A program made the position numbers and the translations under genes. Below the pieces are notes generated by a model. The model saw only the letters and a program-made list of their open reading frames with translations, was not told the DNA's origin and made no database searches. Below are positions 33,765 to 46,044 of a stretch of DNA of 64,000 bases, one piece after another. Position 1 is the stretch's first letter. Each line of letters opens with the position of its first letter. Origin of the DNA: Meconema thalassinum (taxonomy: Eukaryota > Arthropoda > Insecta > Orthoptera > Tettigoniidae); NCBI GenBank assembly GCA_946902985.2, contig OX336389.2:279603527-279667526 (forward strand). The letters are read 5' to 3'.

Positions 33765-34385
33765 TCAATGTCGATTCAACCATTGTCTTCTGTCTTCAGC
33801 TTGTCTTTTCATTTCACAGTAGGAACCACATCCTACGTTTTGCATCAATACTTGAAGGAATTGCTTCCTTGGTCGACCTCGTCCCTTCTTTCCTAAAACC
33901 TTTCCTTCTAGTAGATTGGTTAGAAAGTTATTATGACGCACGGTGTGTCCAATGAATTTAGGTGTTCTTCTATCTACTGTTACCATCAGCTGTTTTTTTC
34001 CCCTGGATTTCTCGCAGTATACTTTCGTTTGTTCTTTTTCAGTCCGACTGACCTTTAGCATTCGCCTCCAGACCCATATCTCAAACGCTTCAAGCCGTTT
34101 CCTACTCTGTTCACGAATTGTCCCAGATTCACATCCATATAAGAGTACGCTCCACACAAATGACATCACAAAATTTTTCCTAATCTCAATATCTAGATGT
34201 ATATTGGTCAGAAGAGTTCTTTTGTCGCTGAATGCTTGTTTGGCAAGCAAGCAATATTCTTCTTCTTATCTCTTTACTGCAGCTGTTATCATTTGTGATT
34301 AAACATCCGAGGTAAGGGAAACTGGTGACTTGATCCACTACTTTGTTCACAAGTCTGATGTTGGTGTGATTTCGCTCAGGATGTA
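33765..34385 (-). pseudogene. LINE reverse transcriptase C-terminal remnant
   Basis: The minus strand encodes, from the right, VVDQVTSFPYLGCLITND and a KEIRRR segment. A 4-bp duplication (CTTG, about 34245) then shifts the frame into LAKQAFSDKRTLLTN, SFVWSVLLYGCESG, RLEAFEIWVWRRMLKVS, FIGHTVRHNNFLTNLLEG and KKGRGRPRKQFLQVL. This is the C-terminal region of an insect non-LTR retrotransposon reverse transcriptase, after the catalytic YADD core. The 161-codon main frame ends at 33765. The core and endonuclease are absent (5' truncation, usual for LINEs). Confidence 0.85.
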
Positions 34386-34534
34386 ATATGTAACATGTAA
34401 TTTTACATTTGAAAAGTAAAAGTATGTAAAAATGTCATTATGATCAAATATGTAAAATATGTAATTATATGATAGCTAAGGTACTAATTCATGGATATTT
34501 ATCATTTTTACGAGTAGTTATGTATAGTTATCAG

Positions 34535-34774
34535 TAGGGACCGGACATTTGTGCACTGAAAACGATTAAAAAATGCATGCAATGCACTGAAAATGTAGAA
34601 AATATGCATTAAAAAATTGAAAAATATGCACTTAACAATAAGCCAACTTATTCACTCACTTTATACACTGCAGAAAGAAGCATCACAATAGATAATTTGC
34701 AAGTTTTTCAATGTTCTCAGGAGACAAATTACGTGTATTTTAATCGTTTTCAGTGCATACATGTCCGGTCCCTA
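34535..34774. mobile_element. hAT-type MITE, 240 bp
   Basis: The ends are TAGGGACCGGACATTTGTGC and, reverse complemented, TAGGGACCGGACATGTATGC, continuing ACTGAAAACGATTAAAA on both sides. The flanks GTTATCAG (34527-34534) and GCCATCAG (34775-34782) form an 8-bp duplication with two transitions. The interior has ATGCA-rich repeats. A related end lies at about 45400. Confidence 0.75.
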
Positions 34775-35150
34775 GCCATCAGTTGAATTATTACCAGTGG
34801 AAAATCGGCAAGTTGTGATTTGTGTCTGTGGTTATGTACTGTTGTCGCCTTTCAGCCCGGGTCCCCATTTGTGGCTACAATGTATAACCACAGTCTGCCT
34901 ACAGATCGCGAAGCTTGGCTCATATTTTTCTCCCCCAGACAATAATGCTCTCATGCAGCCAGCAAGAATGTGCCGACTGCGCTATATTGGTGTATGTTAT
35001 TGTTGCTGGATTTACTGTATGTGAGCATTGTGTAAACGTTATGTCTTTAATTTAACATGTGCTTTACAAGAGGAGATATGCAGTTCAATAAACAGATCTA
35101 ATATTAGAAGCAATATTTCTGTGTTGCTAAGTAACCTATATGATCGTTTT
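34775..35150. other. Gene-free stretch
   Basis: I see nothing recognisable. A 75-codon frame at 34797-35024 has no family resemblance. Confidence 0.35.
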
Positions 35151-35151
35151 T

Positions 35152-35399
35152 CAGTCGGTCAACACGAGTGTACGGTACCCAATTAGATTAAGTGGGCAGT
35201 GACAATTTATCTCCTAGTGCCTGAAATAAAAATACATGAATCGTTTATACACTTAATAAAACACTTCTCACATAAAGGGGGGCTTGTATGAGAAGCGTTT
35301 TATTAAATGCATAAATAATTATTGTATTATGAATTACACAGGGAAATTAATTGTTACTCCTCGCCCAATCTAATTGGGTGTATTCGTGTTGACCGACTG
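35152..35399. mobile_element. Small near-palindromic MITE
   Basis: The left end reads CAGTCGGTCAACACGAGTGT and the right end, reverse complemented, CAGTCGGTCAACACGAATAC. Inner pairs CCCAATTAGATT and ACACTTCTCA with their complements follow, so the whole 248 bp can fold. No clear target duplication was seen. Confidence 0.6.
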
Positions 35400-35503
35400 G
35401 GAAGTCAGACTGTTCAAATAGCAAGACGACACCCGAGTTTCCAAAGGATCCTAAAAGGTACGATTTGATCTATGGATTTTAGGCTAGCATTATAAAGCTT
35501 TTC

Positions 35504-35709
35504 AAGGGGAGCGTGTTGGTGCAGTGGCTTAGCTCTCGTCAATCACCCGGACGGCCGGAGTTCCAATCCCGGTGACACTGGGGTGGAATTTTCACCTGAA
35601 AAATTACGTGGCGTCAGGAAGGGCATCCGGCCTTAAATCCCCGGCCAAAACCAAGATGAGCCTGATTGGCTCCGGCGACCCCAATTAATTGGGATACTCA
35701 GTAGAAAGT
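35504..35709 (+). mobile_element. SINE with 15-bp target duplication
   Basis: The head is GGTGCAGTGGCTTAGCTCTC with B-box-like GGAGTTCCAATCCCGG. The body contains GGAAGGGCATCCGGCC. The flanking direct repeats are ATTATAAAGCTTTTC (35489-35503) and ATTATAAAGCGTTTC (35710-35724), with one mismatch. Confidence 0.8.
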
Positions 35710-35784
35710 ATTATAAAGCGTTTCGATCAAACAACGGAACTAGGTCTTTTACTGGTTATAAATCAATAATAATGTTAACTACTG

Positions 35785-35945
35785 TGACTTTTAGAGGCAC
35801 CGGGGTGCCGGAATTTTGCCCTGAAGGGGATCTTTAACGTGCCAGTAAATCTACAGACACGGTTCCCTCGCATTTATGCACCCTTAAATGGCAGCTGACT
35901 GCGCCAGCAGGCGAGAACGTTACCGCTCAGCCACGGAGCCAGTCG
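35785..35945 (-). mobile_element. SINE, second family, internally deleted
   Basis: It matches 3310-3509 but jumps from GACTGCGCCAG directly to CAGGCGAGAACG, losing the segment with the B-box core. CAG at the junction may reflect microhomology. Confidence 0.6.
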
Positions 35946-35989
35946 GTTATAAATCAGAAGCATTTCTCGGTAGGATATCTATGCATGGC

Positions 35990-36300
35990 TTTTGAGGCGT
36001 GGTCGGCAGCACGCTGAACTGCTATGCCCAAGTTCACGGGTTCAAACCCAGTCGAAGTCGTCGGGCCCATGTCATAGATTTATGGTACGTAAAATAACTT
36101 ACAACTACAATTGGTAGTGTGTAGCCAAAATGTGTAGGCTATTGGGTCTGACACGCTCTATCAGGTTCAAACGTATGCCGTTGGGTTTCAGTGACAGTGG
36201 CGTCTGGTAGCTTAAATTGGAACTACTTGACATTGAAATTGGGGAACCTACGGGCGTTCATGTGAAATGCCCTGCTATGGCCATTGGCTGAAAATTAAAT
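35990..36300 (+). mobile_element. SINE-like element
   Basis: GAGGCGTGGTCGGCAGCACG followed by ACGGGTTCAAACCCAGTCG resembles a tRNA-derived head. The body ends near GAAATGCCCTGCTATGGCC. No second copy occurs in the window. Confidence 0.5.
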
Positions 36301-38555
36301 AAATGAAAACATACGGTAGGCTAAGTAAACGAAAAAGAAGTCATCTCAAACGCGTGCCGACATTTTAATTTTCAGATGTAGAAAAGGGCTTTTTAATAGT
36401 CAGAGAGCTGATTTAATGAATAAAGATTTTATACAATAATATAAACTTATGCTCGAATCCTTTGGAAGCAAGCCAATTTATGTCGTCTGGATAATGCTCA
36501 CAAACTTAGATTTGGTACATTGATTGTTGATTCTCTTATGAAATACCTGGTCTCCCACATGCTGTGAAGGTACGGGACACAATTGTTATTGCCGATATTT
36601 TGTAAAATTGGCATTGTATTATTTTGTCAAATTCAGGAATGAAAGGTTTCAAACCCACAGAAAAAATACGAAGTACCTACAATTGAGCCATTTAAGACCG
36701 TTTCGTTTCACAAATCACACTGGTATTTTTACTAATTAACTATAATGTTACTCAAATTTACGGAATAACTAGCTTTTGATATGGTTAAGAATTTGATATT
36801 ATATTATATTCATACTATCAACCCGCCCCGGCTTCGCCTGGTGTCTTAAAGGGGTCACTCAGCGTAAGCTTAAAAGGCGCACGGACGGTAGGTCTCAGAC
36901 GGAATTCAGAAATGCCGAGGTGAATAGCAAAACTACAAACATTTATAGTCTACTCTTCTCTGAAGTCTTAACTCGACACGAATCGACAGTTAATGCTGGC
37001 TGAAGCTGGGGTGATGGGCTCGCTCGTAAACTCGCTCCGAAGCTAGCAATTTAAATTTCCACTGAATGGAGATTGTTGGAAGAAATTAAAACGTAAAATC
37101 ACTTATAGTTGGCGATGCATTAAAGATAGGCTGTCGGGGACTTCTTTGTAGAACTTGTCATGCTGACCAATTCTTACACTCATGGTATTGTGCCCGCTGG
37201 CCGAAGGTTTCGGGGAGCCACCGGTTTCAAATGACCCTTCCGAGACCCTCTTCCAGTTAACACACAAGTATGGGGGACGATACATTCATAGGCTGGTGTA
37301 GCACAAAAGTCTGCACTCGGGGGTGTCGGGAATTAGTGAGGTTCGATCTTTAACCAGCTCAGAGGAATGCATCGATAACAAAACTAAACGAGAAAAGAGA
37401 GGTCAGTCTTAGGTTAAAATCACAAATAAATTTTATTCAGAATAGATCCCTAGCCTAGCATGAGAGTTGCAAACGGCTAGTCCGATACTATTCTGCCCTG
37501 AAAGAAATATTTAAAAAAAAGTCCTAAACAAGATCTAAATTGCTCTCATGGTCCTAATACAAAATTCGACAAAATGAACAAGCTAAGAGAATGGCACGTA
37601 AGATCGGCCTTAAGCAATTACATCGAAATAACTTACGGGTGGATCAAACATCAAAAGAATTTACAGCAAAGCAAGACATTTACTTGTTTACAAATACTAG
37701 AACATTTAGTAGCAAGGGGGAAATTTGTCCTATGCTATGATGGTGCCATCTCTAACATTTATCTTTAGAGTTAAGTGTTTAGCTAGTCCTAAATATCATT
37801 AATTAATAAACGAGATGCGTCTATTACTAAGAAAATCAAGCTATGTGCACAATGTTGCTGAATAAAAAAACTATGCTAATACAACACAAATGCATACAAT
37901 AATTCAGCACTCCTATGGTTGTGCAATTGGCACTGCCTACGTACTCGATTTGTTACTGTTTGTAACAAACGGTCATAGTGTCAAAGTGTTAAGAAAATAG
38001 AAAATATAGGAAAGCCTGCAAATGCGATAGTAATTAAACAATTACATCGACTCATATTGCTACTAATCTGATGTGTGTGCTTCAGTTATCACATCAGCAA
38101 TTAGTGGTCGACTAATCATGTGAGAATGTATCAAAATGTATCTACAATAGCTTAACAGTATTTAAGTGTTAACATTTGGTCCAGAAAAATAGTTTATTTT
38201 TAATGTTTATAAATTTTATTTAGGTTCAGGGGGAATTTATAAGATTTGTTAGTTTTCACAACCCTATTTTTGATTATTATTAGAGTTTCACACAATTATT
38301 TATTCCTGCCAGTATTGTTGTTCAGTTTATGGACCTTTAAAAGCGCTCAGTGTATTCAGGTAACGTTTGTATCCAACTTAAGCAAATAACTCAATAGTTC
38401 AATAGTTTACGAGACACCCTGTGTCTTCACCAATATTTCATCACACTTATTAGACATCCTATGTCTTCACCAATTACTTTACTCTTATTTCGGATCCATT
38501 GATCCAGGCGCCTTCGGTTTTTGGTACGACTTTAGTCAGTTCATTACCACCGATA
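36301..38555. other. Gene-free stretch with shared repeat motif
   Basis: I recognise no gene. At 36835-36885 the phrases CCCGCCCCGGCTTCGCCTGG and CAGCGTAAGCTTAAAAGGCG mark a widespread repeat. The second phrase recurs at 42551. Frames of about 60 codons near 37.1 and 37.6 kb are not recognisable. Confidence 0.35.
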
Positions 38556-38557
38556 TA

Positions 38558-40815
38558 CAGTCGAACCTCGATATCTCGAAACACCTCGGGAGAATTTTTT
38601 TATTTCGAGTTATCGAAATTTCGAGAAATAGAGAAATACCGATTTTAGGCATCTTTAGCACGTTATTTAATCACCTTTGTCTATGAACCATTACGGAATA
38701 CAGTGCAACAATATCTGACAGCATTTAACAACAAAAAACTCATACAGTACTTTATGGCATAACTTCAATTACAGTATAACAATTGTACCTAGGTATACCG
38801 TATAGCTTACAGTAGCAGACAGAATACGTACGTACAGTGATTAAAAAAGGAACATACAGTACCTCCGTTAGCACCTTGGGAAGAAATCCGTTAGTTTCTT
38901 TTGTTTTTTACTGTTACGCTTCTTTTCCTCAACATAGTTTTCAACAACATTTATTGCTGTGAAAACACTGTCATTTACATACAGCTGACTCTGTATGTAC
39001 GATCGAAGAACAGCCACTGCACTTAACGCCTGATCTGCTGACGGTGCGGGAGAGGGCAGCTCCAACTCTTCTTGTTGGGAATCACCATCGTCGTCTTCTT
39101 TCAGTTCTTCTTGCTCGGCAGCAGTGTTGACGATACCCGTAGGTTGTTCCGCCACTATAACATCACAGTCCACATTAATGTAACTTTCAAAATCAACTTC
39201 GCAATTAAAAAGCTGCTGATATTCCGCCCATTCCTCAGGAACAGAAATGACTTCGTCCTCTTCGTCTTCTGCAGCTTGCGAGTAATCTTTCGAAAATCCT
39301 GCTTTGCGAAAGCACTTAGCAATAGTTTCCTGTTTCACATCAGCCCACGATTTACTTAGCATTGTTATCGACTCTAGTAGATTGATGTCTGTTAATGACT
39401 CCTCGGAGTCAATTGCTCTTAGAATTCTCTGAACAGCCCTCTTCCTATAGTAATGTTTCAAGTTTTTAATCACCCCTTGGTCCATTGGCTGTAGTTTGGA
39501 TGTTAAGTTCGGTGGCAAGAAGACCACGCGCACTGCTCTCAGCTCCTGAGTGAGCACCTTGGGGTGAGCTGGGCAGTTGTCTACAAAAAGTAGAACTTTC
39601 CTCCGTTCATGTTGAAACTTCTTGTCAATACCATGCAGCCAAGATTCGTAAATGGAGCTTGTCATCCATGACTTCCGGTTGCTTTGGTACAGGACCGGTA
39701 AAGACTTAACACCCGAAAAACAGCGAGGCTTCGCCGATTTTCCGATCACTAAAAGTTTGTGTTTTTCTGTTCCCGTCATATTAGCTCCCAGCATTACCGT
39801 AACCCTTTCTTTACTTCTTTTACCACCAAAACACTTTTCACCATTAAAGGCCAGTGTCTTTCCAGGCAGGCATTTGTAGAATAAAGCAGTCTCGTCAGCA
39901 TTAAACACGTCATTAGAACTGTACTCCTGCAACAGGGCTGGTAAAACTTTTTTTTTTGTAATGTTCACAGTCCACTTCACTGACAGCAGCACTTTCACCT
40001 GACATTACCATCTGCACTATTCCATTCCGAAGTTTAAACTTTTCCAGCCACCCACTGCTGGCCTGAAAAGATTCATAACCGAAGTCTTTAGCAAATTTTT
40101 CTGCTTGTTCACGAACTAAGCTACCGGTTATTGGAATGTTTTTGTCTCTCACACGGGTCACCCATTGAATCATTGCTTGTTCCAGCTCCGGGAAGGTTGA
40201 AATTTTAAGCCTCTTCCGCTGTGGTGCAAATCGTGTTTCATCCACAGCCAGACGAATCTTGTCTTTATCTTTCAGTATTGTAGATAATGTGCTGGGAGGA
40301 ATTCCATACTCAGCTGCAATATCCTTCTTCTTTTTCTGACCTTTCTCCACTTCACTTATTACTCGAACTTTTTCACTCAGGCTCAGGCATTTCACTTTAC
40401 GTTTCTCCATGATTGCCTCTACAGGGCTGTAAGCGTACACTGAACAGCCAGATACAAGCTGCAAGTTTTCCTGGTGCTGACGCAATGCGCGGGGATGGCC
40501 CGTGGAATCTTATCAGCACTGGGAATTCTCACACCAGCTAAGGTTAATGAACAGAGCAGGGGTGGGCAGTCAGAGCAGGGGTTGACAGATAAGCCGCAAT
40601 ATAAACGCTTAGGAACAAAATTCGAGTTAGAGAACAATTTTTGCTTCTAGGAAGGAAAAGTTTGCTTCGAAAAATCGAGAAATTCGTATAATCGAATTTC
40701 GAGTAATAGAGAAATAAATACACGTCAAGAATAGGACAAATGGCCGGGAAGTAGAAATTACTTCGATATATTGAAAATTCGAGTAATGGAGGTTCGAGTT
40801 ATGGAGGTTCGACTG
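38558..40815 (-). mobile_element. Full-length Tigger/pogo transposon
   Basis: The 2258-bp element starts CAGTCGAACCTCGATATCTC on the left and, reverse complemented, CAGTCGAACCTCCATAACTC on the right. TA flanks both ends (38556-38557, 40816-40817). It contains a single transposase gene on the minus strand. Subterminal TCGAG/TCGAA-rich phrases (TATTTCGAGTTATCGAAATT near 38602) recur near the right end and could be transposase-binding repeats. The size and the clean ends suggest fairly recent activity. Confidence 0.9.
38868..40410 (-). pseudogene. Tigger (pogo-family) transposase, one frameshift
   Basis: The protein would be about 513 residues, normal for Tigger. The start chosen is the ATG at 40410 because the next residues, MEKRKVKCLSLSEKVRVI, open the CENP-B-type helix-turn-helix. 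A second DNA-binding domain follows (WVTRVRDKNIPITGSLVREQ, about residues 70-135), then the DDE_1 nuclease. Catalytic aspartates are visible in FNADETALFY, LLFVDNCPAHP and LQPMDQGVI, with 32 residues between the last two. An acidic tail follows, ending KKQKKLTDFFPRC. The only break is a run of ten T on the plus strand at 39948-39957 (A on the coding strand), one base more than the two frames need to join. It could be a real inactivating insertion or a homopolymer sequencing error. The gene is not domesticated as far as visible, since it keeps its element ends. Confidence 0.85.
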
Positions 40816-40817
40816 TA

Positions 40818-42500
40818 ATCACAATAACAATGTCGGAGGTATTCATCCACCGTCACGACTCATATAATACTCTTATTTTAAAAAAGTGTGGAATCCTAAT
40901 TGATACACGTTTGATTTGCTGGTAATAAAGATTATGTGTACAGAAAACACATCCTGACAACGCTTTAAATAAACATAAAGGTTTCTGATACAAGCTAACT
41001 GTGTGTGTGCGTTTATAAATTGCCTCTTCTCTGAGTAAATTGAACCTGCGTTCATTTGGTTACAAAATACAATTGCATTCATTGCCTGTGTGGCTTCTCA
41101 TAAAGAAATAAACCTGTTTTCAAGTATTGATCTGGCCAATAAATGTGAATAACGGAACTCTGCATTCCACTTGTAATAATGTCAAGAATCTCACAGCCTT
41201 CTAAAACAAAATATTAATCCACTGCCTAGAATCGAGTGTGCTGTGTGGTGAACTTGGCTCGTAACCTTGGCCTCGATTTAACATTGTCAAACTAGTTTAT
41301 TTGTCATCAGCCTGACAAAAATGAAAGTTGATAATACCTGTTTTTAAATGATACGAATGTGCATTGAAAATCCAGCCTTCCTGGCTTCTATAAATGTTTA
41401 ATAAACTTATATTTTCCACACGCGTCTTATAATTAGTTACCTGCATTGTGCACTAAATAAATGATACCAAATTAAACTAAGTCTACTGTGTTCCACTCTT
41501 ACAATACGCTATAAATATTTGATCTGACTTACAGATTCAGCGTCACTTGGTTCGAGTCCCGCCATGAGATGTTGTATGCGGTCTCGTGTATGGCTTTAGG
41601 TTACCATTTCATTGTGTCTGGACATCCTCCATCGCCAATTCCCCACGCATGATTTAGCAATCACATGCCATCGCGCGGTTGGAGTTGTATCTGAAGATCT
41701 GCTGGTTTATCATTATTGCGATGTTAGCGTTGGTAAAAATGTAGCACATAATTAAATAAAACTGTCGCGCACTGCAGCTAATATGCGGTAAAAAAAAATA
41801 CACATTTTCACTCCGCCACTGGCTCTAGTTTCTGTCGCTTGTGCGACACTCACTCGTGACTTGCACTGATATTTACACAAGAAATTTTTTAACAAAAAAA
41901 TAAATCAAAATCACTGCCCATCCGGCAAATAAAAATTGTACTTGTAGGTTGTGTACGGTTATAAAGTTAGTTAAATACACAGTTTATAGAGCACTGAAAT
42001 ATGTGTGTGTGCGTGAGAATGAAACCATGCGGTCGCAAAGTTTTCTTCCCACAAGTCCTTCATTCCATCTCGGATAATAATAAAAATATTTTACAGTTTT
42101 CGTAGTGGTGAATATCTTCAATCCATAAACTATTACACAATGCTATGATGGCTATCCATAAGAAAGTTATTCGTAGATTTTTCCTGCCACATGGTTTCCT
42201 TTCACTTGTGCTCCATCATGCACACGTTGTCTCTTCCACAGACGAATAGGAACTGGTGTTACCAAATATGGCGTGCTCTCAGTACATGAGCTGGCCGCGT
42301 AAATTGATAGTTTCTTCGATTTACGAAGTATGCTGTACTTCAAATATACAGAATTACTTGGTTATAATTATAGTAGATTTTTGGAATGTGAAAAATAAGT
42401 AAAAATATAATCATAAGCGATATTGCTTCAGCTTCTTCCCGCAGCTCGCAGGGTATGTTCAGTTACATTTCAGCATAAGTTTTCGTCTCTGTTGCCTGAG
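40818..42500. other. Gene-free stretch with a SINE fragment
   Basis: I recognise no gene. At about 41545-41690 a fragment with GGTTCGAGTCCCGCC and a C-rich body resembles the 3' part of a tRNA-derived SINE. Confidence 0.35.
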
Positions 42501-42544
42501 CAAAAATGCGTCAACGGACGCAGTATATAGATATTTTTAATGGT

Positions 42545-42745
42545 TTACCCAGCGTAAGCTTAAAAGGCGCAAGGACAGCAGATTTTCCTTCGACACGATT
42601 CACTGAAATCGTTACTGCTCGGCTTCCTTTGGTCAAAATGGATGTTTTCGCACAGAAACCATCCTCGGGAAATCCTTTACTGAATGGTGAAAACCGCATC
42701 AAAATCCATTCAGTGGATTTAGAGATAACCCGTTACATCCAGAAA
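42545..42745. repeat. Interspersed repeat fragment
   Basis: CAGCGTAAGCTTAAAAGGCG at 42551 is shared with 36860. It is followed by AAAACCGCATCAAAATCCAT and CAGTGGATTTAGAGATAACC, phrases I recall as common in insect interspersed repeats. The open frames on both strands here are not conserved genes. Confidence 0.45.
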
Positions 42746-42802
42746 TCGTGGACTTGGTTTTATGTAGAGATGCCAGCGACTATCATTAAAACAAAAACAT
42801 GA

Positions 42803-44084
42803 ATTTATAACTAGTATGGACAATGAATTCTACGTAAGAGTCATTAAATACGTCATACAACTGTACCTACGGATACATATAGTGGACTGAACTAATAAAA
42901 ACAGAGCATTCTTTTTATGTTTCCAATGAATTAAAAGTGTGAGTATATCAACATTGTGGCTTTTTTCTGTAGTAGTTGGTGATTTAACGTGACTTATGCT
43001 CACAATGGAAATAATCACTTAGGTGAGTTAAAATTAAGAAACCCTTGCAAAAGTGAAATAATCAGTACCGCAAATAAGGTGCTCAAGGCAGTTGCCAGCT
43101 TGCTGGCCGCCGCGAGCGCTAGTGTCACTTCATCTACAAAGAGGATGAATTTCGTTGCGCAGCGAGCTTCGCGACTGTGTATTTTAGACTGTGGTAATAC
43201 AACTCCGTCCTCCCAGGGTTGCCAATTTAACTTTACCCCCGTGAACTAACTTATAGCGTATTTCAAACTGAGGCTAGCGCCAAATAATATTGAATCCCAC
43301 ACAGCGGGACAATATTAGCTTTTTTTTCTTTTCTTGGCGGGAGGGAAGTTATATGTACATTAATCTAGTTTTTATTAAAAATAACGCGCTTTAATAAAGA
43401 CTTAGATTATTCTATGGGTACATTAACACTAATTTTGGGATCATTATTAACATCTTGAGCATGAGATAACCGTCAGTCGAGTTGCTTCATATTTCGTAAA
43501 TATATGTCCAGCAATTCCCCGAATTACGGTTATCTCCCAGTTACGAATGAGTGAAATTTGTCGCCTGAGTAGTGTAAGCAATTAAAACTTTTTCCGGCTG
43601 CATGTAGCATTTGTAAGGTAAGAAGGACCTTGGTAGGTGACAAAAATCTTCGAAAATGATACTTTAGGCATTCAGGGCTAATTGCAATATAAAGCACAGT
43701 ATCTTGTTGGAAAAACTGAATAAACATAAAGATGAGTACCGGTATTGAATTACTCCTAAATCAATATCATACATCGTGAGATGACATGCCCACTTTTGCT
43801 GAGACCTCTGTAAATAATTTCTCTTGTTGAGGGATACGCAGTCTTCATGCTGGTAGCACAGATTTATATATTTGAGTTTATTCTGTTCCTGTCAGGGGAA
43901 CAGGAATGTTCTAGATTTACCATTGAAGTGAGACATTTTAGTCAAAAATTAACTTAATTTTTTAAAGAACTGATTTGTTTTTGTCTTTTGAGCATATTGT
44001 ATTACTCGAAAAATTCGGGATCAAAATACATGAAACTTTTCTTGTGTAATAATATCTCATAGAGAAATGGAAATTCTTGTAGAG
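42803..44084. other. Gene-free stretch
   Basis: No recognisable feature was found. Confidence 0.35.
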
Positions 44085-44400
44085 TTGTTGTTAATTCATT
44101 TGAGCGGCTTGAGACACCTTGGTCATCAGCCCCGTGTAGTTGGGAGTGTGTTGAAGCTGTCTGGCAACCTGTATTGCTGTGATGATTGTAGTTGTGTGTG
44201 TAAATGTATCTGGGACAGGGATGGAGTAGACGCTCCGGGACTTGAGCAAGGCACTATCCCGGCAATTTCCTGTAGAGAGTGCGGCAAAACCCGGGGGAAA
44301 AACACACTCAGGATAACCGCTGCCAGCACCGGGATTCGAACCTACGATATCCGTTTACCACAGCTGCCCTCGCGACCATGGTGCATGTTTGACGAACGCG
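44085..44400 (-). mobile_element. tRNA-derived SINE, third-family relative
   Basis: On the minus strand B-box-like GGTTCGAATCCCGGTG lies near 44330. The left side has GGCTTGAGACACCTTGGTCA and GCCCCGTGTAGTTGGGAG. It is most similar to 47110-47420, together forming a subfamily with an ACACACTC segment. Confidence 0.65.
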
Positions 44401-44948
44401 GCTACGCCGCAGGACGAAATGCTTGTAGAATTTGGCTTGAGTACCTATAACCCCTCCCATTGGTCGATCCTGGCTACGCTACTGATTATTACTATTACCT
44501 GACACCCACTGTTTTATTACATACTTCTGCTGATTTTCTGTTTAGGCATCTTGAGTTAAGGATATGCAGACTAAGAATAAAGAAACACATTAACTGAAGA
44601 AACTCCTCACAAAACTAACCCTGGGCTACTGGCAGTCGAGATGGTGAAAGGAATGTCCTACTCCATTCCCTTCTTCAAATAGCCGGGCAGCATTGCGTAA
44701 AGTACGAGTACTGTCATCTGACTCATTTCGTTATCTGTTTCTCAGAAGATTGCTTACAAGGGATATTACCCAGATGGTGAACGGAATGTCCCACCCCATT
44801 CCCTTCTTGAAATATCCAGGCAGCATGCTTGCGTAAAATATTAGTTATTAATCTGTTGCTCAGAAAGTTGCGTACAAGGGATGTCCAACACGCAGGCGAA
44901 ACCTATTTTGCTCAAGATGTTTTAAATTATTTTTAATTTCCACTGTAT
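44401..44948. other. Gene-free stretch with a local duplication
   Basis: A short segment containing GAATGTCC..CCATTCCCTTCTT and ATCTG(T)TTGCTCAGAA is present twice (about 44650-44765 and 44775-44885), a diverged tandem duplication of about 120 bp. Confidence 0.45.
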
Positions 44949-44960
44949 ATGCTAAAATAT

Positions 44961-45289
44961 AAGTCTCCGTGGCTTAGGCGGCAGCAGGCCGGCCTCTCAC
45001 CGCTGCGTCCGTGGTTCAAATCCCGGCCAGTCCATGTGAGATTTGTGCTGGACAAAGCGGAGGCAGACAGGTTTTTCTCCGGGTACTCCGGTTTTCCCTG
45101 TCACAATTTCATTCCAGCAACATTCTCCACTATCATCTCATTTCATCTGTCATTCATTTAATCATTGCCCCAGGGGAGTGCGACAGGCTTCGGCAGACGG
45201 CACAGTTCATATCCTCGCCGCTAGATGGGGGCTTCATTCATTCAATTCCCTGACCCGGTCAGTCGACTGGAAGCAGGCTGTGGATTTTC
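44961..45289 (+). mobile_element. tRNA-derived SINE, fourth family, perfect 12-bp duplication
   Basis: The head is AGTCTCCGTGGCTTAGGCGG and the B box GTGGTTCAAATCCCGGCC. ATGCTAAAATAT flanks the element exactly at 44949-44960 and 45290-45301. It is closely similar to 17525-17862. The perfect duplication suggests a recent insertion. Confidence 0.9.
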
Positions 45290-45301
45290 ATGCTAAAATA
45301 T

Positions 45302-45410
45302 GCTGTTATGTTTAGAATATGCAAAAAAAAAACAATAAACCCTCAAAATATGCATTTGCATATGCGCATATGCGTTTCCAAAAAAAAAACGGTCCCTAGT
45401 TATTTGTTAT
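45302..45410. mobile_element. Fragment related to the hAT MITE at 34535
   Basis: AATATGCATTTGCATATGCG and the terminal CGGTCCCTAG resemble the interior and right end of the element at 34535-34774. The SINE at 44961 seems to have inserted into the left part. The other terminus was not found. Confidence 0.45.
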
Positions 45411-45536
45411 GTACCGGTATAAGCAAAGGGAAAGAATATGTATTTACATAAGAATCTTAGTCCTACTGATAACCTCTATTATTGTGGTGCCTGTAGAGAT
45501 CTAGCAGTCACAGTTGAGGTCTAGGCGGCCAGAGAC

Positions 45537-45782
45537 TTAGAGTAAGCAGTCCTCACAACTGAGTTTCAATTTATTACGTTCAAGAGCTGGTTGTTTAAAC
45601 ACTGCGCCATCGACCGTGTCCACGTGCAACTGACTGGCCTTGCGCAGCGCCGTGTCGTATCGTAAGTCTTCCGTGAAATATGAAGGAATGATTTGGTAAC
45701 AATTGAGAGAAAGCTGCTCCATCTCACGAATATGGCGCAGAGTATGAGAAGAACAGTAACAAGGAAGTGAGAGCCAAGCCAT
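45537..45782 (-). CDS. Hypothetical open frame, possible exon relic
   Basis: An 81-codon frame on the minus strand reads MEQLSLNCYQIIPSYFTEDL and later VDTVDGAVFKQPALERNK. The composition looks more protein-like than the neighbouring chance frames, but I recognise no domain. It may be an exon remnant or coincidence. Confidence 0.2.
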   Translation of the reverse strand: MAWLSLPCYCSSHTLRHIREMEQLSLNCYQIIPSYFTEDLRYDTALRKASQLHVDTVDGAVFKQPALERNKLKLSCEDCLL

Positions 45783-46044
45783 GACCTGGCTCCCGGCAGG
45801 TCAAAGGTCGAGGGAAGGTTCTCACTATTCAGTGCACTGGCTGGCTGGCTGGCTCCCACAAACACTCAGTAGGATGTTAATAAAAATAATTGAGTCACCA
45901 ATTGGAATAATTATAATAATTTCAATGTTATTAAATACTAATTGTACACCGTTTGTGATATGTCTTATTAAGGATCCGACGGAAACTCCAGTACAGGTAA
46001 TCTGCGAGAGACATTTTTTTAAATCGCTTATCCTTCCTGCTCGG

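Noticed and set aside
39072..39879. Plus-strand frames of 75-95 codons
   Set aside because: They are shadows of the Tigger transposase on the minus strand.
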